A DNA stretch of 64,000 bases from Mesorhizobium loti. GTDB taxonomy: Bacteria > Pseudomonadota > Alphaproteobacteria > Rhizobiales > Rhizobiaceae. The DNA lies in NCBI GenBank assembly GCA_002356515.1, contig AP017605.1:6309020-6373019 (forward strand). Direction: 5' to 3'. Position numbers and translations under genes: made by a program. The notes below the pieces were generated by a model that had not been told where the DNA came from, made no database searches, and saw nothing but the letters and a program-made list of their open reading frames with translations. Below, piece by piece: positions 56,828-64,000 of this stretch. Each line of letters opens with the position of its first letter. Position 1 is the first letter of the stretch.

Positions 56828-58120
56828 ATGTCTGCGCGCTTGCCATCACCAACACGGCGGGAAGTCTTGATCACCGCGGCTGCCATAGGAGCCATGAGCA
56901 TGCTTTCGTCAAAATCCAAAGCGGCTGCGGAGGCCGCCTCAATCCATCCCTTCCAGTTCAGGGCTTCCGATGAGGATCTCGCCGATCTGAAGCGGCGTGT
57001 CGCGGCGACGCGCTGGCCGGACAGGGAGACGGTGCCGGACCAGTCGCAGGGCGTGCAGCTCGACATCGCGCGCCAGATCCAGGCGCACTGGGCCAATCAT
57101 GATTGGCGCAAGGTCGAGGCCAGGATGATGGCGTATCCGCACTTCATCACCGAGATCGATGGGCTCGACATCCACTTCATTCACGTGAAGTCGAAGCATA
57201 AAAACGCGCTGCCGATGATCGTGACCCATGGCTGGCCGGGCTCGGTTATCGAGCAGTTGAAGATCATCGAACCGCTCACCGACCCGACCGCGCATGGCGG
57301 CACCGAAGCGGATGCATTCGATCTCGTGGTTCCGTCATTGCCCGGCTACGGATTCTCCGGCAAGCCGACGGCACCAGGATGGGAGCCTGTCCGTATCGCC
57401 AAGGCGTGGGCAACCCTTATGGAACGCCTCGGCTACAACAAATATGTGGCCCAGGGCGGCGACTGGGGCAATGCGGTTACCGAGAACATGGCGCTACAGG
57501 AGCCGCCGGGACTGCTTGGCATCCACACCAATATGGCGGCGACGCTTCCACCTGAAATCTCCAAGGCGCTTGGGACCGGCACGCCGCCGCCAGGGCTCGG
57601 TCCCGACGAGAAGCGCGCTTTCGACCAGCTCATCTATTTCAATCAGCATGGGCTCGGCTATGCCATCGAGATGAACCAACGTCCTCAGACGCTCTACGGC
57701 ATCGTCGACTCGCCCGTCGGCCTCGCCGCCTGGATACTGGACCACGACGCCGACAGTCACGCCCTGATCGCCCGCTCCTTTAGCGGGAAGCCCGAGGGCA
57801 TCACGCCGGACGACTTTCTCGACAACGTCACCTTCTACTGGCTGACGAACACCGCGATCTCGTCGGGACGGCTTTACTGGGACAATGCGCGGGTCGCGAA
57901 AGGCGGTTTCTTCGACGCGCGTGGCATCAGGATACCGGTCGCGGTGAGCGCTTTCGCCAACGAGATCTACCAGGCGCCGGAGAGCTGGGCGAAGACAGCC
58001 TATCCAAAGCTTCTCCATTACGGCCGCTTCCCCATTGGCTGCCATTTCGCCGCCTGGGAGCAGCCCGAAATCTTTGTCGAGGAGATGCGTGCGTCGTTCA
58101 AGGCGCTGCGCGCGTCCTGA
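56828..58120 (+). CDS. Epoxide hydrolase, Tat-exported
   Basis: About 430 aa. A Tat signal (TRREVLITAAAIGAMSM) is followed by the epoxide hydrolase N-terminal domain (IHPFQFRASDEDLADLKRRV, TRWPDRET) and an alpha/beta hydrolase core. The oxyanion motif is THGWPGS and the nucleophile elbow GGDWGN, with Asp as nucleophile. A lid region follows, and HFAAWEQPE near the end carries the catalytic His. This matches microsomal-type (EphB/EHN) epoxide hydrolases. The ATG at 56828 has AGGAGGG upstream, so the longer frame is rejected. Two further hydrolase genes follow on the same strand. Confidence 0.92.
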   Translation: MSARLPSPTRREVLITAAAIGAMSMLSSKSKAAAEAASIHPFQFRASDEDLADLKRRVAATRWPDRETVPDQSQGVQLDIARQIQAHWANHDWRKVEARMMAYPHFITEIDGLDIHFIHVKSKHKNALPMIVTHGWPGSVIEQLKIIEPLTDPTAHGGTEADAFDLVVPSLPGYGFSGKPTAPGWEPVRIAKAWATLMERLGYNKYVAQGGDWGNAVTENMALQEPPGLLGIHTNMAATLPPEISKALGTGTPPPGLGPDEKRAFDQLIYFNQHGLGYAIEMNQRPQTLYGIVDSPVGLAAWILDHDADSHALIARSFSGKPEGITPDDFLDNVTFYWLTNTAISSGRLYWDNARVAKGGFFDARGIRIPVAVSAFANEIYQAPESWAKTAYPKLLHYGRFPIGCHFAAWEQPEIFVEEMRASFKALRAS

Positions 58121-58254
58121 GGACTGCGACGGAAAAAAAGTCTCCATTCTGAGCGCCGCCTCGGCGGTACTCAGATGGTCAGCGTAACAGGACAAGACGA
58201 TCCCGCACCCCGGCGTGCGGGCCGTTCCATCAGATTCTAACGAGTGACCGAACC

Positions 58255-59304
58255 ATGCTGGAAGTGATCAGCCATCAACGTCGCCACCTTTTGCGTGTTG
58301 CAGCTCTGGCTGTCGCTGCCGCCGAGCTTTTTGCGACCAGCGGGGCGCGATCAGGATCAAGCGACACCTCTGCAACGAATGCTGCAAGCGGTTCGCGGGC
58401 GAGCAATTCGCTCAAGGTCAAACAGGTCGACGCCGGCGACCTGAATATCGGCTACGCGGAGTTTGGCCCTGCCGAGGGTCCGCCGGTCCTCCTCCTTCAT
58501 GGATGGCCCTATGACATCCACGCGTTTGCCGAGGTCGCGCCGCGGCTTGAGTCCGCGGGCTATCGCGTCATTGTACCGCATTTGCGCGGCTATGGCACAA
58601 CGCGGTTTCTGTCCGCCAATGCGCCTCGCAACGGGCAGCAAGCGGCCCTTGCCGTCGACGCCGTCAATCTGATGGACGCACTGAAGATTCGGACGCCGAT
58701 CATCGCCGGTTTCGATTGGGGCGCGCGCACCGCCAACATCGTCGCGGCGCTTTGGCCAGAGCGTTGCAAGGCGCTTGTATCGGTGAGCGGCTATCTGATC
58801 GGCAGCCAGGCGGCCAATCAGATGCCGCTGCCGCCGGCCGCCGAGTTGCAGTGGTGGTACCAGTACTATTTTGCGACCGAGCGCGGCCGCGCCGGCTATG
58901 ACAAATACCGGCGCGACTTTTCCAAGCTGATCTGGCAGATCGCCTCGCCGAAGTGGCGCTTCGACGATGCCACCTTCGAACGCAGCGCTGCCGCCCTTGA
59001 GAATCCCGACCACGTCGACATCGTGATCCACAATTACCGCTGGCGACTCGGTTTGGCTGAGGGGGAGGCGAAGTACGACGATCTGGAGAAGCGGCTCGCT
59101 CAGGCGCCTACGATCGACGTGCCTGCCATTACGCTCGAGGGTGATGCGAACGGTGCTCCGCATCCGGAGCCTTCGGCCTACGCGAAGAAATTCACCGGCC
59201 GATACGAGCATCGCACCATCTCCGGCGGCATCGGACACAATCTTCCGCAGGAAGCACCGCTGGTGTTCGCCCAGGCCGTCATCGACGTTGACCATTTGTC
59301 ATGA
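58255..59304 (+). CDS. Alpha/beta hydrolase, epoxide hydrolase/dehalogenase-like, Tat-exported
   Basis: 349 aa. The N-terminus HQRRHLLRVAALAVAAAELF is a twin-arginine-like signal, then a Ser/Ala-rich linker. The core has LLLHGWPYDIHAFAEVAPRL, the nucleophile elbow AGFDWGARTAN (Asp, as in epoxide hydrolases and haloalkane dehalogenases) and a final GIGHNLPQEAP with the catalytic His. The substrate is unknown. It lies 134 bp after the epoxide hydrolase gene and 19 bp before the next hydrolase gene, so these form a probable operon. Confidence 0.9.
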   Translation: MLEVISHQRRHLLRVAALAVAAAELFATSGARSGSSDTSATNAASGSRASNSLKVKQVDAGDLNIGYAEFGPAEGPPVLLLHGWPYDIHAFAEVAPRLESAGYRVIVPHLRGYGTTRFLSANAPRNGQQAALAVDAVNLMDALKIRTPIIAGFDWGARTANIVAALWPERCKALVSVSGYLIGSQAANQMPLPPAAELQWWYQYYFATERGRAGYDKYRRDFSKLIWQIASPKWRFDDATFERSAAALENPDHVDIVIHNYRWRLGLAEGEAKYDDLEKRLAQAPTIDVPAITLEGDANGAPHPEPSAYAKKFTGRYEHRTISGGIGHNLPQEAPLVFAQAVIDVDHLS

Positions 59305-59323
59305 AGCAACAAAGGAGCCCGAC

Positions 59324-60103
59324 ATGAAACTGCTCATTGCTGGATTGGCCCTGGCTGGTATGGCGTTCGCAACAATGGCGTCCGCGCAATCGGACAAGCC
59401 GACCATCGTCCTTGTGCATGGCGCCTTCGCCGACGCATCGAGCTGGAACGGCGTCGTCCCAATTCTTGAAAAGGATGGCTACCCGGTGGTCGCTGTCGCC
59501 AATCCTCTGCGCAGCGTAAAGGCAGATGGCGATTATGTCCGCTCCTTTCTCAATACGATCAAGACGCCAATCGTGCTGGTCGGTCATTCTTATGGCGGCA
59601 TGGTGATCAGCCAGGCCGCCGACGGGGAGACGAATGTCAAGGCGCTGGTCTATGTTGCCGGTTTTGCACCGGATAAAGGCGAAAGCGCCGGCGCGCTCGA
59701 CACCAAGTTTCCAGGAGCCTTGGTTGGACCCGATACCCTGGCGCAGCCAGTGCCTCTCCTGGCTGGCGGCAACGACCTCTATGTCCGGCAGGACAAGTTC
59801 CACGAAGCGTTCGCGCCGGATCTGCCCGAGGATGCGGCGAGACTGGCAGCGGCAACGCAGCGACCGATCACCGACATCGCTTTCGGCGAACCGGCGACCG
59901 CCTCCGCCTGGAAGACCATTCCGTCGTGGTTCATTTACGGTGACGGTGATACCGCCATCCCGCCGAAGGCTCAGGCCTTTATGGCCGAGCGGGCGCACGC
60001 CAAGGGCGTCGTGGTCGTGAAGGGCGCGTCGCACGTCGTCATGATCTCGCATCCCGATGCGGTGGCCAAAATCATCGAGGACGCGGCGACCGCGGCTCCT
60101 TGA
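59324..60103 (+). CDS. Secreted alpha/beta hydrolase (serine type)
   Basis: 259 aa. A Sec signal (KLLIAGLALAGMAFATMASA, cleavage after ASA) precedes the core: VLVHGAFADASSWNGVVPIL, nucleophile elbow VGHSYGGMV (Ser), Asp in IYGDGDTAIP and His in GASHVVMISHP. This is the catalytic triad of the common salicylate-esterase-like alpha/beta hydrolases. AAGGAG lies before the ATG at 59324. The open frame starts earlier, inside the previous gene, but is not supported. It is third in the hydrolase operon, all three members being exported. Confidence 0.92.
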   Translation: MKLLIAGLALAGMAFATMASAQSDKPTIVLVHGAFADASSWNGVVPILEKDGYPVVAVANPLRSVKADGDYVRSFLNTIKTPIVLVGHSYGGMVISQAADGETNVKALVYVAGFAPDKGESAGALDTKFPGALVGPDTLAQPVPLLAGGNDLYVRQDKFHEAFAPDLPEDAARLAAATQRPITDIAFGEPATASAWKTIPSWFIYGDGDTAIPPKAQAFMAERAHAKGVVVVKGASHVVMISHPDAVAKIIEDAATAAP

Positions 60104-60309
60104 TCCTTGCGGCAATGTGCCCCGTCATCGGCAATGCCGCGTCGCCTCAAATTTCACATCGGCGATCCGCATCCTGGATGCTGCCCATGTCACTTTCCTT
60201 GCGGTCAGGATCTGGAGAACATGGCCACGCTGGTTGATTGAACTGATAGCGGTCACGATGGCGTCGGCTGCTTCGCAGGCGATCAGGTGGCAGAGATCGA
60301 CGGGCGTGT

Positions 60310-61266
60310 TCAGCGTCCAGACAACCTCGTAAAACCGTCGGCACTCCAGCGCTCGCTGCCGACACCGTGATGATTGATGAAAAGGCCATCCGGATCGTAG
60401 CGCTCTTTCGCCGCAAGCAATCGCGGATAGTTCGTTCCCCAGAACGCATCCTGCCAGCGCTCTTCGAAAAAGTCACTTTCGGCTACATAAGAGCCGGGAT
60501 TCGGACCTAGGCGCCGAACCTCGCTCATCGCCCTGCCTTCGATATCCCTGTCCGCCTTGACGGCGCGAGGCTCGCGGCCGGTGATGCCAGGATAGGCTGG
60601 CGGCCCTTCGGCAGCACTGATCAAAAGCGCGAAGGCTTCCAGTGCCGCCGGATTGATGGCGGTATCGCGCGCCTGTTCCACGACTTCAGCCGGTGCACCG
60701 GCGAGCCCCTTGTTCGTGTGTAGCGAGATGCTCCAGTGGCGGCTTGCCGCAAACAGCATCTCGGCCAGTGCCTCGCGGCGGTCCCGCTCGAGAAGCGAGG
60801 CGGGCAACCAGGCTGACTGATAGCCATGCAGCACCTGGCCTGCCTCTTCCAGATTGCCGGCCCAGAACATGTTGTCGGCCCAGGCGTCGGGGCGGGTGTC
60901 GAACAAAACGATGCCCGGAACCTTCTCCAGGAAACGCGGATCCCAGAAATGTCGCGCCGGGGCCGAGATGAAGAAAGGATCAGCCGATAGCTGGAAATCT
61001 TGATTGCCTTCGGCTAGCCAGTCAAGAAAGGGCCGCCATGCGACTTCGGCCTGTTCCTGATCGATGCCCTGAAACAGCATGTTGATGGCGAGCAAATTGC
61101 CGGGGCGGAAGACGATCTGCTCGCCCCAATGCGGGTTGAACAGCGCGGTGGTGTAGAATTCCATGATACGCGCGATCAGTGCCTTGTAGGCATCATCCGA
61201 ACATCGCGGCGGTACCGGCACTTGCTCGACGGCGCGGAGAGACGCATCGAAAGGCCGGGTGCCCAC
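60310..61266 (-). pseudogene. C-terminal part of an FAD-linked oxidase (BBE type)
   Basis: 318 aa. The substrate-binding part (IVFRPGNLLAINMLFQG) and a BBE C-terminus (NYPRLLAAKERYDPDGLFIN and a following HHGVGSE) are clear. The N-terminal FAD_binding_4 domain, about 200 residues with the flavin-linking His, is missing. The frame closes upstream near 61308, and no FAD-domain sequence is visible up to the next gene. Family members are usually over 450 aa. The gene is therefore truncated and probably inactive. It starts with GTG, if it is translated at all. Confidence 0.75.
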
Positions 61267-61587
61267 ACTGCCTAATCTGTAGGGCGTCTGCTGGTTCGTG
61301 GTTCCTTAGCTAAAGCGGTGGCGAAGATCGACCGCGGCTTTTCTCAATGCGGCGGCATGGATCGTCACCGTGCAGTGTCTGTAAGCGTTGAGAGGCGTCG
61401 AGGCGTCACCGTGAGCACGTGCCACGGGCGGTCCAGTTGCCTTGTGCTCCATCGGCAATCTATCCCTGCATGAGCTTCTCACGCGAGAATATGAACGAGG
61501 CGACGCTCGCGAACGGCGACATCAACAAAGTGCCGTGTACTCGATGGTGACTTGGCCTCAAATCCCAGCTTGGCTAGAGTTCTTAGC
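61267..61587. other. Intergenic stretch, no gene seen
   Basis: About 320 bp between the truncated oxidase and the VOC gene. No gene or clear site. Confidence 0.45.
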
Positions 61588-61971
61588 ATGCTGAATGCCA
61601 TTCACCACGTCGCGCTCATCTGCACCGACTACGACCGGTCGCGACGGTTCTACGTCGAACTCCTCGGCCTCGATTTGATCCGGGAGGTCTTTCGGGAGGA
61701 GCGGCAGTCATGGAAGGCCGATCTGCGGATCGGGTCCGTCCAGCTGGAATTGTTCTCCTTCCCTGCACCAGCGATGCGGCCGACTCATCCAGAGGCAACA
61801 GGCCTGAGACATCTGGCGTTCGCCGTGACGAAACTCGATCCCGTAATTGTACGCCTAGAAGCCGCCGGCGTTGCGGTTGAACCAATCCGGATCGACCCAT
61901 ACACAGGCCAACGGTTTACCTTTTTCAACGACCCAGATGGATTGCCGCTGGAACTCTACGAGGCCTCATAA
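61588..61971 (+). CDS. VOC-family glyoxalase-like metalloprotein (YaeR/SMU1112c type)
   Basis: 127 aa starting MLNAIHHVALICTDYDRSRR. The family pattern is complete: metal ligand His in the first strand, FYVELLGLDLIREVFREERQ, WKADLRIGSVQLELFSFP, LRHLAFAV and a final FFNDPDGLPLELYEA with the Glu ligand. This is the YaeR-like group, whose substrate is not known. The ATG at 61588 removes an unrelated 12-residue extension. It is single, with no partner gene close by. Confidence 0.88.
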   Translation: MLNAIHHVALICTDYDRSRRFYVELLGLDLIREVFREERQSWKADLRIGSVQLELFSFPAPAMRPTHPEATGLRHLAFAVTKLDPVIVRLEAAGVAVEPIRIDPYTGQRFTFFNDPDGLPLELYEAS

Positions 61972-62164
61972 GGTGGCGAACCTCCGGGCATCGAGAATGA
62001 TCGCCAGCATTACGGCTACTACAATATGGGGTCACTGAGTTCGCTTCTTCGGCCTCGGCGGAATGATACGGGACGGCAAGGCTTCAGATTTGGCTTACGA
62101 AAAAGTCAATGAAATCAAAGATTCAAACTCCGGTCCGGATTGACGACCTCCTGAAGGCTCACGG

Positions 62165-62926
62165 CTAGATCACCGTCTCTCCTCCATCGACAACCAGAAT
62201 CTGGCCCGTCATGTACGAGGACCGGTCGGACACCAGAAACAGCACTGCCTCCGCGATTTCCTCGACGCTTGCCCAACGGCCAAGCGGCACTTTTTCGCGG
62301 ATGTAGGCTTCGATGGCTTCCCGCCCTCCCATCTGGGCGATGAAAGGGCCATTGAAGGGCGTGTCGACCCAACCGGGGCAAAGCGCGTTGACGCGAATGC
62401 CGAAACGGCCATAGTCGCCCGCCATCTGCCTCGTCATCGCGATCACCGCGTGCTTGGTCGTCGTATAGGCGATCATCTCGCGGTCGTAGAGCACGCCGGA
62501 GCTCGACGACGTGTTGAGGATGACCCCGCGACCCGCCTTTTTCATGAACGGCATGACGATGCGGGCACCGAGGAAGTGAGCCCGCACGTTGAGCGTCCAG
62601 GACGTGTCGAAGCCTTTGACGCTCACGCCGAGCACGTCACCCTCTACCTGTACGCCGGCATGATTGTGCAGGATGTCGATCCTGCCTTGTGTGTCGATGA
62701 AATCGCGGAAACCGGCTTCAAGCGCCTGATCGTCGGTCAGGTCGAACACAAGCGCTTTCGCCCGGCCACCAGCAGCAACAATCTGGTCGACGGTCGCGTT
62801 CGCGCCGTCAGCGCTGCGATCCGCGACGCCGACAATCGCCCCCTCACGCGCCATGATGAGCGCTGCGGCCCTGCCGATGCCTGATCCCGCCCCGGTCACG
62901 ATAGCGGTCCTGTCTTTGAGGATCAT
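62165..62926 (-). CDS. SDR-family NAD(P)-dependent oxidoreductase
   Basis: 253 aa, classical length. Cofactor loop TGAGSGIGRAAALIMAREG, the NHAG variant of NNAG, catalytic Ser in NTSSSSGVLYD, and the Tyr-Lys pair in YTTTKHAV. The C-terminal segment (SSYMTGQILVVDGGE) is typical. An Asp in GVADRSADG after the second strand suggests preference for NAD over NADP. The substrate is a small alcohol or sugar, not further definable. It is divergent from the aminotransferase gene, with 101 bp between the starts. Confidence 0.92.
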   Translation of the reverse strand: MILKDRTAIVTGAGSGIGRAAALIMAREGAIVGVADRSADGANATVDQIVAAGGRAKALVFDLTDDQALEAGFRDFIDTQGRIDILHNHAGVQVEGDVLGVSVKGFDTSWTLNVRAHFLGARIVMPFMKKAGRGVILNTSSSSGVLYDREMIAYTTTKHAVIAMTRQMAGDYGRFGIRVNALCPGWVDTPFNGPFIAQMGGREAIEAYIREKVPLGRWASVEEIAEAVLFLVSDRSSYMTGQILVVDGGETVI

Positions 62927-63027
62927 CCTTCACCACCCTTTCTCGCCAGCTCGTAATCCTGCATCATTCAGCGGGCTAGCTCAGCAACTTTGTTGCGCGT
63001 CGATCAACTCCAGAGGAAAAGACAGGC

Positions 63028-64000
63028 ATGTACGATTACGGCCCCTTCAAGTTCGAGTCGAAGCAGGATTTTTTCGACAAGGCCATTCGCTTCTGGAATC
63101 CTGACAAGACCAGGTTCTGGCAGAAGGCCGGGATCGATCTGGTGATCGGCAGGCGGGAGGGTTATTTCCTCTACGACATGTCGGGGCGCCGCCTGATCGA
63201 CCTGCACCTGAATGGCGGCACCTACAATCTCGGTCACCGTAATCCGGAGCTGGTCGAGACGCTGAAGAGCGCGCTCGACTATTTCGACATCGGCAACCAC
63301 TGGTTTCCTTCAGTGGCGCGAACGGCGCTGGCCGAATCCCTCGTCAATGTCTCACCGGGAATGAAATATGCGATCTTCGCGCCGGGCGGCGCGGAGGCGG
63401 TGGACATCGCCATCAAGAGCGCCCGCTATGCCACCAAGCGGCGCAAGATCGTGTCGATCATCAAGGGTTATCACGGACACTCGGGGCTCGCGGTGGCGAC
63501 CGGCGACGATCGCTTCACCAAGATCTTCCTTTCCGACCAGCCGGAGACGTTCATCCAGGTTCCGTTTAACGATATCGACGCCATGGAGCAGGCGCTGAAG
63601 AACGAAGACGTCGCGGCGCTGATCATGGAGACGATCCCCGCCACGTACGGCTTCCCGATGCCGAAGGACGGCTATCTCAGCGCCTGCAAGGCGCTGTGCG
63701 AAAAGCATGGCGCGATGTACATCGCCGACGAGGTCCAGACCGGTCTCATGCGGACCGGCAGCATGTGGGGCTGGCAGGCCTATGGCGTCCAGCCGGATAT
63801 CATGGTGACGGCAAAGGGCCTGTCGGGCGGCCTCTATCCGATCAGCGCCACGCTGGTGAACGATAGGGCCGGCGGCTGGCTCAACGAGGACGGGGCGGCC
63901 CACATCTCGACCACCGGCGGGGCCGAACTCGGCTGCGTCGTTGCTCACAAGGTCATCGAGATGCTGCAGCGGCCTGAACTGGTGGCCAATGTCGGCACCG
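63028..64000 (+). CDS. Class III (PLP-dependent) aminotransferase, 3' end outside window
   Basis: The first 324 codons are present and the gene runs past the window end. It starts MYDYGPFKFESKQDFFDKAI, with AGAGGAAAAG upstream. Landmarks are NGGTYNLGHRNPELVE, APGGAEAVDIAIKSARYATK, YHGHSG, the Asp of IADEVQTGLMRTG (D234) that holds the pyridine ring, and the Schiff-base Lys in TAKGLSGGLYPIS (K263). The family includes omega-amino acid, ornithine and 4-aminobutyrate transaminases. The substrate cannot be fixed from the visible part. It is divergent from an SDR gene, which may act in the same pathway. Confidence 0.9.
   Translation, partial: MYDYGPFKFESKQDFFDKAIRFWNPDKTRFWQKAGIDLVIGRREGYFLYDMSGRRLIDLHLNGGTYNLGHRNPELVETLKSALDYFDIGNHWFPSVARTALAESLVNVSPGMKYAIFAPGGAEAVDIAIKSARYATKRRKIVSIIKGYHGHSGLAVATGDDRFTKIFLSDQPETFIQVPFNDIDAMEQALKNEDVAALIMETIPATYGFPMPKDGYLSACKALCEKHGAMYIADEVQTGLMRTGSMWGWQAYGVQPDIMVTAKGLSGGLYPISATLVNDRAGGWLNEDGAAHISTTGGAELGCVVAHKVIEMLQRPELVANVGT

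Overview
The window looks like a chromosome segment of an alphaproteobacterium in the Rhizobiales, most likely Mesorhizobium or a close relative. The reasons are the high GC content, the HWE/HisKA_2 sensor kinases, many small rhizobial-type proteins, and repeated promoter-like sites of the form GGAAC-N16-CGTT. That motif is the known consensus of EcfG, the general stress sigma factor of alphaproteobacteria. No tRNA, rRNA, insertion sequence or CRISPR array was seen. The assignment comes from sequence character only.

0-23 kb is a stress and signalling region with many short genes. It starts with a large hybrid histidine kinase and a YihY/BrkB membrane protein. A YciF-like ferritin-fold protein, a PRC-barrel protein, a DUF1236 protein, small membrane peptides, an iron-permease-family protein and a phospholipase D follow. 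A PAP2 / diacylglycerol kinase / metallophosphoesterase operon lies divergent to a KaiC-like ATPase / HWE kinase / HisKA_2 kinase group. At least nine EcfG-like promoters sit in front of these genes. One of them appears to drive a ~98-nt small RNA with a C-rich hairpin loop and a strong terminator, resembling the GsrN class. The 19-23 kb part is gene-poor. It holds a decayed CGNR zinc-finger gene and a short match to the 3' end of guaA, a known integration site for genomic islands.

23-42.3 kb, all on the minus strand, is the most distinctive locus. It encodes two very large secreted proteins, each with an N-terminal DUF4347 domain, hundreds of Gly-X-Thr collagen-like triplets and a shared C-terminal tail. 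A third DUF4347 protein has no collagen part, and a fourth copy is decayed. Downstream in the same direction are a type I secretion ABC transporter, its HlyD-type adaptor and a Sel1-repeat protein. The likely picture is synthesis and type I export of giant collagen-like surface fibres. The longest one carries a one-base insertion that would cut off its tail.

43-51.3 kb, plus strand, encodes two overlapping multi-domain glycosyltransferases (1263 and 1127 aa) and a Tat-exported HExxH protein. The glycosyltransferases combine GT2, TPR, GH130-like propeller, sugar-transferase and methyltransferase modules. They are candidates for modifying the Thr-rich collagen repeats or a surface polysaccharide. 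One FkbM module is visibly AT-rich and probably acquired.

51.3-64 kb is metabolic and regulatory. It holds a truncated enoyl-CoA hydratase, a winged-helix regulator, an Ohr peroxidase and a winged-helix/ATPase/TPR regulator. Next come three alpha/beta hydrolases (two epoxide-hydrolase-like, one serine type), a truncated FAD oxidase, a VOC protein, an SDR dehydrogenase and the first 324 codons of a class III aminotransferase.
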